From Cellvibrionales bacterium (GTDB taxonomy: Bacteria; Pseudomonadota; Gammaproteobacteria; Pseudomonadales; UBA7239), in contig JADJPU010000001.1 of the NCBI GenBank assembly GCA_016713115.1, positions 248,001 through 312,000 of the forward strand: DNA of 64,000 nt. Reading direction: 5' to 3'. A program made the position numbers and the translations under genes. A model generated the notes under the pieces. It did no database searches. It was not told where the DNA came from and was given only the letters and a program-made list of their open reading frames with translations. Below are positions 18,915-26,510 of this stretch, piece by piece. Each line of letters opens with the position of its first letter. Within the stretch, counting starts at the first letter, position 1.

Positions 18915-19823
18915 TTATTGTGGCGGAACAGAAAAACCACCCCACACCGGCGTGTGGTTGGCATCAAAGTAGGCAGACAGCGAGCTGTGCAAACCGTCTT
19001 GTGTCCACTTACCGCCTTGCGGGTTGTCGTAGTGTGTGTCGATCGTTGGACGCTGCACGATAGTGACGCGCGGCCCCCACACAATGAACACTTCGCCAGA
19101 AATATGACCCGCGTTCGGTGAAGCGAGATAAGACACCAACGGCGCAACATTCGCTGGATCAAACACATCAAAACCGTCTTGCGGTTTGGCGAACATCGCA
19201 GCGGTTGCGCCTTGATCCGTCATCGCGGTGCGCGCACGCGGCATGATGACATTGCAAGTGATGCCGTATTTAATCATCAACTGCGCCGCGCCCATGGTCA
19301 TCGCAGTGATGCCCGCTTTGGCAGCAGCGTAGTTGGGCTGACCAGCAGAGCCGAACAACATCGCTTCAGAAGACGTGCTGATCAAACGGCCGTAGTGTGA
19401 GCCAGTCGCTTTGGCTTTTTCACGCCAGTAGGCAGTAGCGTTACGCATGTTCACAAAGTGGCCGCGCAAATGCACACGCACCACGGAATCAAACTCTTCA
19501 TCGCTCATGCCGAAGATAGTTTTGTCGCGGCAGAAACCGGCGTTGTTCACCATGATGTTCATGTCGCCGTAAGTTTCCAGCGTGGTTTTCATCAGGTTTT
19601 GCGCGTCGTTGCTGTCGGCGCAATCACCAAACACCGCAATCGCTTCGCCACCAAAACCTTTGATGATTTCTACCGCTTCTTGTGCCGCTTCTTGCGCCGC
19701 AGGAATGCCTATATCGTTAATAACCACGCGTGCGCCATTGCGCGCCAATTCAATCGCCTCTTCACGACCCAAACCGCGACCCGCGCCCGTGACAATCGCC
19801 ACTTTACCATCTAAAACTGCCAT
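18915..19823 (-). CDS. SDR-family 3-hydroxyacyl-CoA dehydrogenase-like oxidoreductase
   Basis: This NAD(P)-dependent short-chain dehydrogenase of 302 aa has the cofactor motif TGAGRGLG (residues 12-19), the NNAG motif (NIMVNNAGF), a catalytic Ser in ISTSSEA and the YAAAK active-site pair. The C-terminal extension of about 50 residues (VTIVQRPTIDTHYDN...) resembles the SDR domain of peroxisomal multifunctional enzyme 2 and the bacterial steroid or branched-acyl-CoA 3-hydroxyacyl-CoA dehydrogenases. It lies 40 bases downstream of a thiolase on the same strand and probably oxidises a 3-hydroxyacyl-CoA in the same pathway; the substrate cannot be read from sequence. Confidence 0.85.
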   Translation of the reverse strand: MAVLDGKVAIVTGAGRGLGREEAIELARNGARVVINDIGIPAAQEAAQEAVEIIKGFGGEAIAVFGDCADSNDAQNLMKTTLETYGDMNIMVNNAGFCRDKTIFGMSDEEFDSVVRVHLRGHFVNMRNATAYWREKAKATGSHYGRLISTSSEAMLFGSAGQPNYAAAKAGITAMTMGAAQLMIKYGITCNVIMPRARTAMTDQGATAAMFAKPQDGFDVFDPANVAPLVSYLASPNAGHISGEVFIVWGPRVTIVQRPTIDTHYDNPQGGKWTQDGLHSSLSAYFDANHTPVWGGFSVPPQ

Positions 19824-19863
19824 GCTTTTCTCCTCTCAAAAATTCAAAAAAACAACACAAAAA

Positions 19864-21045
19864 TTAAATACGCTCGATGATGGTGCCTGTGCCGATTGAT
19901 GCTCCACAGCACATGGTAATCAACGCGGTGGTTTTGTCGGCGCGCTCTAACTCGTGCAGCGCGGTACAAATCAAACGCGCACCGGTTGAGCCAACCGGGT
20001 GGCCGAGTGCAATTGCGCCGCCATTTACGTTCACTTTGCTCATGTCGGCATTGAACACGCGCTGCCAGCTCAACACTACCGCCGCAAACGCTTCGTTGAT
20101 CTCAACCAGATCAATATTGCTCATGTTCATGCCGGTTTTTTTGAACAACAACTCTGTCGCGTTCACAGGACCATCCAACAAATAGTAAGGATCAGTACCA
20201 GCTACTACGCCAGTAATGATGCGCGCGCGCGGCTTCAAACCACGGCGCAACGCTTCTTCTTTGCTCATCCACAACACGGCGGCCGAGCCGTCAGAAATCT
20301 GTGAGGAGTTGCCGGCTGTGTGTATGCCGCCTTCCGCTACCGTGCGCAGTTGGCTCAAACCTTCCATCGTTGTTTCGCGCAAACCTTGATCGCGCGTCAC
20401 CAATTTGGTTTGGCCGTTGGGTTTGCCATCTTCACCAAATGCAGGCGCTTCTACTTTCAAAACTTCGCGATCAAACCGACCTTCCGCCCACGCTTGCTGC
20501 GCTTTTTTCTGCGAGATAAAACCGAGTTCATCCGCATCGGCGCGCGTAATGCCGCGCAATTTTGCAATGCGCTCTGCCGAAGCAAATTGATCCGGCGTTG
20601 AATCCCACGGCCAGCTCTGCGGCTGGAAGAAACCTGGGCCGTTGTACACATTCGAGCCCATCGGCACGCGGCTCATCGCTTCCACACCGCAAGCGATACC
20701 GATATTGATTTGACCGGATTGAATCAACGAAGAAACGATGTGGTTGGCCGCCTGCGCCGAACCGCACTGCGTATCCACCGAGCAAGCGCCCGCGGTGTAA
20801 TCTTTGCCTAGCGACAGCCACGCATTGCGCGTAACGTTGCCAGACTGTTCACCCGCTTGCGTCACGCAGCCGCCGTACAACTGCTCCACGTCTTTCATAT
20901 CGACGCCGGCTTTATCCAGCACGCCTTTCATCGACAGTGCCAGTAATTCCGTGGCGTGAAAACCGTGTAAATCACCAACGATAGCTTTGCCGCGCGCGAT
21001 TGGCGTGCGCACCGCTTCAACAATGACTGCTTCTCTCATGGTCAT
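19864..21045 (-). CDS. Acetyl-CoA acetyltransferase / 3-ketoacyl-CoA thiolase
   Basis: This is a 393-aa thiolase. The nucleophilic Cys94 is in DTQCGSAQ; the His motif GGAIALGHPVGSTGARL and the second Cys motif TMCCGASIGTG are near the C-terminus, and NEAFA is present. Family members of this subtype (EAVRTPIARGK start) include steroid and long-chain acyl-CoA thiolases such as FadA5/FadA6. A GAGG ribosome site lies nine bases before the ATG at 21045. The downstream SDR probably supplies its 3-ketoacyl-CoA substrate. It is divergent from the MaoC gene. Confidence 0.9.
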   Translation of the reverse strand: MTMREAVIVEAVRTPIARGKAIVGDLHGFHATELLALSMKGVLDKAGVDMKDVEQLYGGCVTQAGEQSGNVTRNAWLSLGKDYTAGACSVDTQCGSAQAANHIVSSLIQSGQINIGIACGVEAMSRVPMGSNVYNGPGFFQPQSWPWDSTPDQFASAERIAKLRGITRADADELGFISQKKAQQAWAEGRFDREVLKVEAPAFGEDGKPNGQTKLVTRDQGLRETTMEGLSQLRTVAEGGIHTAGNSSQISDGSAAVLWMSKEEALRRGLKPRARIITGVVAGTDPYYLLDGPVNATELLFKKTGMNMSNIDLVEINEAFAAVVLSWQRVFNADMSKVNVNGGAIALGHPVGSTGARLICTALHELERADKTTALITMCCGASIGTGTIIERI

Positions 21046-21201
21046 GGGATAGTTCCTCAGGATGGGTAAATGGTCAGAATGCTGGCTATACAGGGCAGAG
21101 TGTGCTGGCTAACATAGCGCCTCTTTTGCCCGCCGCCCGTTAAAAAACAGGGGCGTATTGTAGGCGTTGAACCTTCCCCCTTCCAGCTCAGGAGAATACT
21201 T

Positions 21202-21669
21202 ATGAAGCAGTTTAAGTACGACGATATCGACGGCTTGCAGAGCCTGGTGTCCAGCGAATTCGGCGCGTGGTCAAATGAAGTAGAGGTGACGCAGGAGATG
21301 GTCAATCAATTTGCCACCCTGACTGGCGACGATTACTGGCTGCACACCGATCCTGAGCGCTGCAAAACAGAAAGCCCGTTCGGCACCACCATCGTGCACG
21401 GCTTCCTCACGCTGGTTCTGCTGCCCAAAATGCAAACGCCGCCCAACTGGGAAGTAACCGGCTTCAACCACATGATGAACTACGGCTCCAACAAACTGCG
21501 CTTCACCGGCGCGGTGCCGGTTGGCAGCAAAATTCACACCCGTTCGCGCGTAGCCTCGGTAGAAAAAACACCGAAAGGCCAAACCTGCGTGACGATGGAA
21601 AACCACATTCATGTGGTCGGCCAAGAGCGCCCAGCGGTGATCTACGAATTGATGTTCATGTACATGTAA
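21202..21669 (+). CDS. MaoC-family enoyl-CoA hydratase
   Basis: This 155-aa hot-dog fold protein has the hydratase-2 signature: FATLTGDDYWLHTDPERCKTES followed by FGTTIVHGFLTLVLLP. The Asp and His of the catalytic dyad are in the D-x4-H spacing, and the GSNKLRF segment follows. It hydrates trans-2-enoyl-CoA. A clear CAGGAG ribosome site precedes the ATG. It is divergent from the thiolase/SDR pair and likely belongs to the same beta-oxidation-like route, giving hydratase, dehydrogenase and thiolase together. Confidence 0.88.
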   Translation: MKQFKYDDIDGLQSLVSSEFGAWSNEVEVTQEMVNQFATLTGDDYWLHTDPERCKTESPFGTTIVHGFLTLVLLPKMQTPPNWEVTGFNHMMNYGSNKLRFTGAVPVGSKIHTRSRVASVEKTPKGQTCVTMENHIHVVGQERPAVIYELMFMYM

Positions 21670-21679
21670 CAACTTGTGT

Positions 21680-23293
21680 ATGCAGCGGCCTGTCAGCGTT
21701 AATACACTTTTCTTTTTTGCTGCACTGGCCGCTCCCGCACTGATTCATTTTTTTTTACTGTATCGCCATGCCGTGAATGCGCCACGGCTGGATGATTTCT
21801 CTGAAGTTTTAACTTTCCTGCCTAATTTTCATGCAGCTAGCACTTGGCAAGAAAAGCTACGAGTGTTTTTTGCCGTCTATCAGGATCATCGCTACGGTGT
21901 CACGCATGCGCTTAATCTAATAACGGATGGCATCAATTTCCGTCACTATGTTTTATGGGGAAACCTGCTACTCCCCGCTTATATTTTTTTAATTTGGCGA
22001 GCCTTACAGCAACACAGACTACAGAAAGAAATTACTGTCATTGCCGCTCTGCTATTTTTCAATCTGCAAACAGGGTACGGCGCTTATTGGGCCAGCATCT
22101 TACTAACATCACTAGGCTCACTCCCCATTGCCCTTGGCACCTTTCTCTTGGTGTGCTCACCAAACCCACGGCTGCTTCCGTACGCATTATTTTCCGCCAC
22201 ATGCCTAACCTATACGCTAGGAAATGGCGTTTTTGTATGGCCATTAGCTGTTGCATATTCACTGCTAGACAACTACCGCAAACAGCAATTGCTATGGAAT
22301 ACACGCACACTCAGCTGGTTGATAACAGGAACCATTGTCCTCGTTTTTTATTTCCACGATTTTCATTTTTTTAACAAAGAAGGGCACGGCGGCTTAGTTG
22401 CTACAGATTTTCTACAGCAAGCTATCAACAACATTCCCAATATAGCGATTGGATTTTTCAGTCTAGCGGGAAGCCACTTACTGTATTACAGCGGTCAAAC
22501 AGATTGGAGAATTGCTCTCGCCAGCACAGTAGGATTTATTGAGACAGCAACACTTATTGGGCTGTTATGGCGGGGCGCGCTGCGCACCTACCCTGCATTA
22601 CGCTTACTGCTAGCGTTTGTGTTTTTTACCATGCTCAGTATCGCCGTTGCTCGCGCCGCGACCATCAACATTGGGCAAACACTACAAGGCCATTACAAGC
22701 TGTACCCTGCCACTTATTTACTACTTCTAATCACCGCAACTTTCGATTGGCTTACTCAAAGAAAATCAGATTTTATTAAACAGATCTGGTGCATTTTTCT
22801 TTGCTTAACTGCAGCAATGTTTGCAGCTTCATTGTATTTATTTATAGCAACCTTAGCTCAATACAATCAAGACCTTGCCAAAGACACCAAGCAATGGCTT
22901 TACAGTAATACTCTGAAATATGGTGAAACTCGGCTGTTCGTCAAGCAACCCAACAAAAAACTCACCGCCGCTGTAGACAGCGGCTTTTACAATCCGTGGA
23001 CGCTTTTGCAAGACAACGAAATACCGGACGACCTGATCTATAGCGACAAATGCCCACCGTCCACGACCTTAGCAGCCAACATAGAAAGCCACCCTCACGC
23101 ACATGCGGTGAAAATTGACATCAAAGCGCCAACCGCCACCCAAAAAGCGTGCTTACAAGGCGAAAAACAAGCCATTTACTTCACCATTAACATGGGTAAC
23201 CACACAGAAAATTCAGACGCATCTTTGTGGGTACCACGCAATGGTGAAGCTGGCGAAGACAAAGGCCCATGGACACTCTACGCACTGCCTTGA
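21680..23293 (+). CDS. Orphan GT-C-like polytopic membrane protein A
   Basis: This uncharacterised protein of 537 aa has about ten TM helices in its first 390 residues and a soluble C-terminal domain of about 140 residues. After TM1 there is NAPRLDDFSEVL, an acidic pair placed as in GT-C fold glycosyltransferases. Further on are YQDHRYG and TLGNGVFVWP. A second protein of the same plan (40906-42663) carries matching positions NTPYGDGYIQSL, FQNRAVF and TMANGLLAV, so the two are probably paralogues. The region is visibly richer in A+T than the flanking catabolic genes. No ribosome site is obvious; the ATG at 21680 was taken over a TTG two codons earlier. A lipid-linked sugar transferase role is inference. 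Confidence 0.7.
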   Translation: MQRPVSVNTLFFFAALAAPALIHFFLLYRHAVNAPRLDDFSEVLTFLPNFHAASTWQEKLRVFFAVYQDHRYGVTHALNLITDGINFRHYVLWGNLLLPAYIFLIWRALQQHRLQKEITVIAALLFFNLQTGYGAYWASILLTSLGSLPIALGTFLLVCSPNPRLLPYALFSATCLTYTLGNGVFVWPLAVAYSLLDNYRKQQLLWNTRTLSWLITGTIVLVFYFHDFHFFNKEGHGGLVATDFLQQAINNIPNIAIGFFSLAGSHLLYYSGQTDWRIALASTVGFIETATLIGLLWRGALRTYPALRLLLAFVFFTMLSIAVARAATINIGQTLQGHYKLYPATYLLLLITATFDWLTQRKSDFIKQIWCIFLCLTAAMFAASLYLFIATLAQYNQDLAKDTKQWLYSNTLKYGETRLFVKQPNKKLTAAVDSGFYNPWTLLQDNEIPDDLIYSDKCPPSTTLAANIESHPHAHAVKIDIKAPTATQKACLQGEKQAIYFTINMGNHTENSDASLWVPRNGEAGEDKGPWTLYALP

Positions 23294-23319
23294 GTGCCGC
23301 CTTGAGCCTTACAAGAAAA

Positions 23320-23640
23320 TCAGTTTTGATCCGGCGGCAGATGTACGCGCATGCCTTCCATTTCATAAGTCACAATCACTTGGCACCCCAAACGACTATT
23401 TTCCTGATAGTGTTGAGACGCTTCCACCAATTTTTTCTCGCCTTCTGAAATGGGATTTACTTTTGTTTCCCACTCCGGTTCGATATACACATGGCAAGTA
23501 CAGCAAGAGCAAATTCCGCCACACATGCCCTCAATACCCGGCAATAAGTTGATAGTGGAACCCTCCATCAAACTCATATTTTCTTCTACATCCACGGTAT
23601 GTTCGTGACCATTGGACTCTACATAAGTAATGTTTGGCAT
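23320..23640 (-). CDS. Adrenodoxin-type [2Fe-2S] ferredoxin
   Basis: This 106-aa electron carrier has cluster ligands Cys40, Cys46, Cys49 and Cys86, in the C-x5-C-x2-C...C order of vertebrate-type/putidaredoxin-like ferredoxins. Two further Cys (44 and 47) lie inside the loop, giving CGGICSCCTCH, which is unusual. Such ferredoxins normally feed cytochrome P450 monooxygenases. None is in the window, but the next genes on this strand are an SDR and an aldehyde dehydrogenase, typical partners of terpenoid, alkane or steroid oxidation. Confidence 0.9.
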   Translation of the reverse strand: MPNITYVESNGHEHTVDVEENMSLMEGSTINLLPGIEGMCGGICSCCTCHVYIEPEWETKVNPISEGEKKLVEASQHYQENSRLGCQVIVTYEMEGMRVHLPPDQN

Positions 23641-23667
23641 AGCGCAACCTCAAACAAAAATAAAAAA

Positions 23668-24444
23668 TTAAAACAGGGGCTTCTCTGAAACTTTGGCAGG
23701 TTTTACTTCCATAAAATCTACCGCAACACCCTTGGGGTAGGCAAAACACATAGCAATAGAACTGCCGATTACTTCCGGCTTCATATAACCGTCAAAGTTT
23801 TTGCCTTTCTTTTGCCAATCGTGCAGAGCTGTAGACAATTTTTGCGGATCCCAGCCCAAACCAAACTCGGTAAACACCGCGCCAGGGCTGAACACGGTGA
23901 CGCAGATGCGATCAGCTTTCACTTCTTCGCGCAGCTCTTTGGAAAACCTATCCACGGCCGCTTTGGTGGCGGCGTACACCGCCAAGTGTGAAATTTCATT
24001 GTCATGCCGCACGGTTGCGGATGACAGATTCACTATCAAACCGCTGCCGTTTTGTCGCAGCAGTGGAATCGCCACCTGCGAACAAAAAATTGTGCCGAGC
24101 AAGTTCGTGTTGATCTGCGCCACGATGTCCGCCTCATCCATTTTCTCGATAGGATCAGGACGCGCAATACCGGCATTATTTATCAAGCCGTCCAACTTGC
24201 CGAAGTGCGCGTGCAGTGCAGCAAACGCTTTGTCCACCTCAGATTTTTTGGCGACATCACAGACAAAACCCGCCGCATTGTCCGCACCCAACTCAGCCAC
24301 GACTTTATCCAACACATCCTGTCGCCGCCCCAACAGTGCAACTTTGGCGCCGAATTTGACCAACGCCTGCGCCGTTGCCAAACCCAAACCTGCACCACCG
24401 CCGGTAATGGCGATGACTTTGCCGTTAATTAATTCTGGATTCAT
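23668..24444 (-). CDS. SDR-family oxidoreductase
   Basis: This 258-aa short-chain dehydrogenase has the cofactor loop TGGGAGLGLA (residues 14-23), LINNAGIARP, the active-site Ser in NLSSATV, and YAATKAA. The C-terminal half (GLGWDPQKLS...) is variable. It probably interconverts an alcohol and a ketone or aldehyde. Its ATG overlaps the stop of the aldehyde dehydrogenase, so both are expressed together, followed by the ferredoxin gene 27 bases later. Confidence 0.87.
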   Translation of the reverse strand: MNPELINGKVIAITGGGAGLGLATAQALVKFGAKVALLGRRQDVLDKVVAELGADNAAGFVCDVAKKSEVDKAFAALHAHFGKLDGLINNAGIARPDPIEKMDEADIVAQINTNLLGTIFCSQVAIPLLRQNGSGLIVNLSSATVRHDNEISHLAVYAATKAAVDRFSKELREEVKADRICVTVFSPGAVFTEFGLGWDPQKLSTALHDWQKKGKNFDGYMKPEVIGSSIAMCFAYPKGVAVDFMEVKPAKVSEKPLF

Positions 24445-25922
24445 CCTGGGATCGCCACTGTTTTCGTTTGCAAATATTCTTCAAAACCTTCCAAGCCCAT
24501 TTCGCGTCCTACGCCACTCTGCTTATAACCACCAAACGGCGCATCGGCTGCAAAAAAAGCCGCGCCGTTGATATTCATCGTGCCGGTGCGAATTTGTCGC
24601 GCCACACGCAGAGCGCGCTCTTGGTCTTTAGAAAAAATTGCACCCGACAAGCCGTAAATAGAATCGTTGGCAATTTGAATTACCTCTTCTTCGGTATCGT
24701 AAGGAATAATGCACAACACGGGGCCAAAAATCTCTTCCTGCGCGATGGTCATGTCATTGCGCACATCGGCAAAAATAGTGGGTGCCACATAGCAGCCCTG
24801 CTCCAAACCGGCAGGCACCACGCCGCCGCACACCAAACGCGCACCCTCCGCTTTGCCTTGCTCGATGTATTGCAACACGCGCTGTTGTTGGCGCTTATTC
24901 ACCAAGGGGCCCATGAATTGTTCGCGCGATAAAGGATCACCCAGTTTCACACTATCAAAAGTATTTTTTGCCACTTCTACAATTTTTTCGTAGTGCGAGC
25001 GCGGCGCGAGCAAACGCGTGGCCAAAGCGCAACCCTGTCCTGCATTAAAACAAACGCTGATGCACATAAACGCCGCAAAATTGATATCGGCATCGTCCAA
25101 AATAATGTGCGCGGATTTTCCACCCAATTCTAAAAAAACTTTTTTCACGGTATCCGCACCGCGTTTCATGATGTGTTTGCCAATGCCGGTAGAGCCGGTA
25201 AATGACACCACATCCACACGTGGATCGCCCGTCAACATATCGCCCAACTCGGCTGGATTTTCCGAGGTGACCACATTAAAAACACCGGCAGGAATATCGG
25301 TGTGTTCCGCCACCATTTTGCCGATAAAAGTGGCTGTCCACGGGGTATCTGGCGCAGGTTTCAAAATCACCGTACAACCAGCCGCCAGCGCAGGAATCAC
25401 TTTAGCTAAATTGATTTGCAGCGGAAAATTCCACGGTGTAATCGCCGCCACTACACCCGCCGCTTCTTTCCACACCAAACGCTTACTCGGCACGCCCACC
25501 ACATTCACCGTGGGCAATTCGCGCTCCCACTCATATTGCTCCATCAGCTCAATCGTCCAATCGATAAAACTGATCGGCAAATCGGTCTGTGGACCATAGG
25601 TCAAGCCGAGGGGACAACCAATCTCCGCCACCATCTGGTAACGCAATTCATCGGCATGCGCTTTCAGCGCATCGCGCAACTGCTTCAAACACTTTGCACG
25701 AAAGGCGTGGTTAGTCGACCAATCTGTCTCATCAAACGCGCGCCGTGCCGCAGCAATGGCGCGCTCCATATCCGCCACACCGGCATCGGCACACACGCCC
25801 GCTACGCTGTTATCCGCAGGGTTGATGTTGTTGTAGGTGTTGCCGGAAGCGGCAGGCACTAACTGCCCGTCAATCAAGAGTCGCTGTTCGGGCTGGATGT
25901 CTGGAAAAGCCTTGGCACTCAC
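24441..25922 (-). CDS. NAD(P)-dependent aldehyde dehydrogenase
   Basis: This 493-aa aldehyde dehydrogenase has the cofactor segment TPWNFPLQINLAKV, FTGSTGIGKHI, the general-base Glu in LELGGKSAHI, and the catalytic Cys in FNAGQGCALATRLL, with EIFGPVLCI and PFGGYKQSGVGREMG near the end. It oxidises an aldehyde to a carboxylic acid. It is first in an operon with an SDR (four-base overlap) and a ferredoxin, suggesting a stepwise alcohol-aldehyde-acid route feeding the neighbouring CoA pathway. Confidence 0.92.
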   Translation of the reverse strand: MSAKAFPDIQPEQRLLIDGQLVPAASGNTYNNINPADNSVAGVCADAGVADMERAIAAARRAFDETDWSTNHAFRAKCLKQLRDALKAHADELRYQMVAEIGCPLGLTYGPQTDLPISFIDWTIELMEQYEWERELPTVNVVGVPSKRLVWKEAAGVVAAITPWNFPLQINLAKVIPALAAGCTVILKPAPDTPWTATFIGKMVAEHTDIPAGVFNVVTSENPAELGDMLTGDPRVDVVSFTGSTGIGKHIMKRGADTVKKVFLELGGKSAHIILDDADINFAAFMCISVCFNAGQGCALATRLLAPRSHYEKIVEVAKNTFDSVKLGDPLSREQFMGPLVNKRQQQRVLQYIEQGKAEGARLVCGGVVPAGLEQGCYVAPTIFADVRNDMTIAQEEIFGPVLCIIPYDTEEEVIQIANDSIYGLSGAIFSKDQERALRVARQIRTGTMNINGAAFFAADAPFGGYKQSGVGREMGLEGFEEYLQTKTVAIPG

Positions 25923-26055
25923 AGAAACCTCCTTTGTGCATTGGAAAACTGGCTGAGGATACTAGCCAGCCGCCCAGTAAATAGTCAAGCACGCTTTACT
26001 TTTTTGCGGCCTCCCACAAGAATAGACGCATCCACCAGCCAGCGAGGAGCGAACC

Positions 26056-26448
26056 ATGAGCAACCCAGACAAACGCGCCAAAGGCGTACAAGCGTTCAAC
26101 GCCGTCTACGGCGGCATGATGACCGCGCCGACAGAACCCACCGGCGACGAGTTCTTCGAAATCATGATGGAAGACTTGTTTGGCAATATTTGGTCGCGCG
26201 AAGGTTTGTCACTGCGCGACCGCCGCCTGTTCACCATGGGGGCGATTGCCGCGCTGGGCGAGGCGGATGTGTTCGGCATTCAAGTGGAAACCGGCTTGGC
26301 CTCCGGCCATCTCACGGAAGAACAAGTCAACGAAATGATTTTGCACATGGTGCAATACATCGGCTATCCGCGCACCACCGGCATGCGCGGCGCAGCGGGC
26401 AAAGCCATTCACAACTGGAAGAAAAAACAGAAAGAAGCCACAAAGTAA
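26056..26448 (+). CDS. Carboxymuconolactone decarboxylase family protein
   Basis: This all-helical protein of 130 aa matches the CMD/AhpD superfamily in GLSLRDRRLFTMGAIAALGE...GLASGHLTEEQVNEMILHMVQYIGYPRTTGM. There is no Cys-x-x-Cys pair, so it is not an AhpD-like peroxidase and is nearer the decarboxylase branch. Its reaction here is unknown. The gene has its own ribosome site (GCGAGGAGCGAACC) and is divergent from the aldehyde dehydrogenase operon. Confidence 0.85.
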   Translation: MSNPDKRAKGVQAFNAVYGGMMTAPTEPTGDEFFEIMMEDLFGNIWSREGLSLRDRRLFTMGAIAALGEADVFGIQVETGLASGHLTEEQVNEMILHMVQYIGYPRTTGMRGAAGKAIHNWKKKQKEATK

Positions 26449-26468
26449 TACGCAAATTTCGCGAGCAT

Positions 26469-26496
26469 AAAAAAGCCACCCGAAGGTGGCTCTCTT
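26469..26496. terminator. Bidirectional terminator between CMD and FadB/J-like genes
   Basis: The hairpin GCCACC-CGAA-GGTGGC (26475-26490) has a six-A flank on the left, giving a perfect U-tract for the minus-strand fatty-acid operon, and a T-rich flank on the right for the CMD gene. Confidence 0.9.
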
Positions 26497-26510
26497 ATTT
26501 CACTTGCAGC

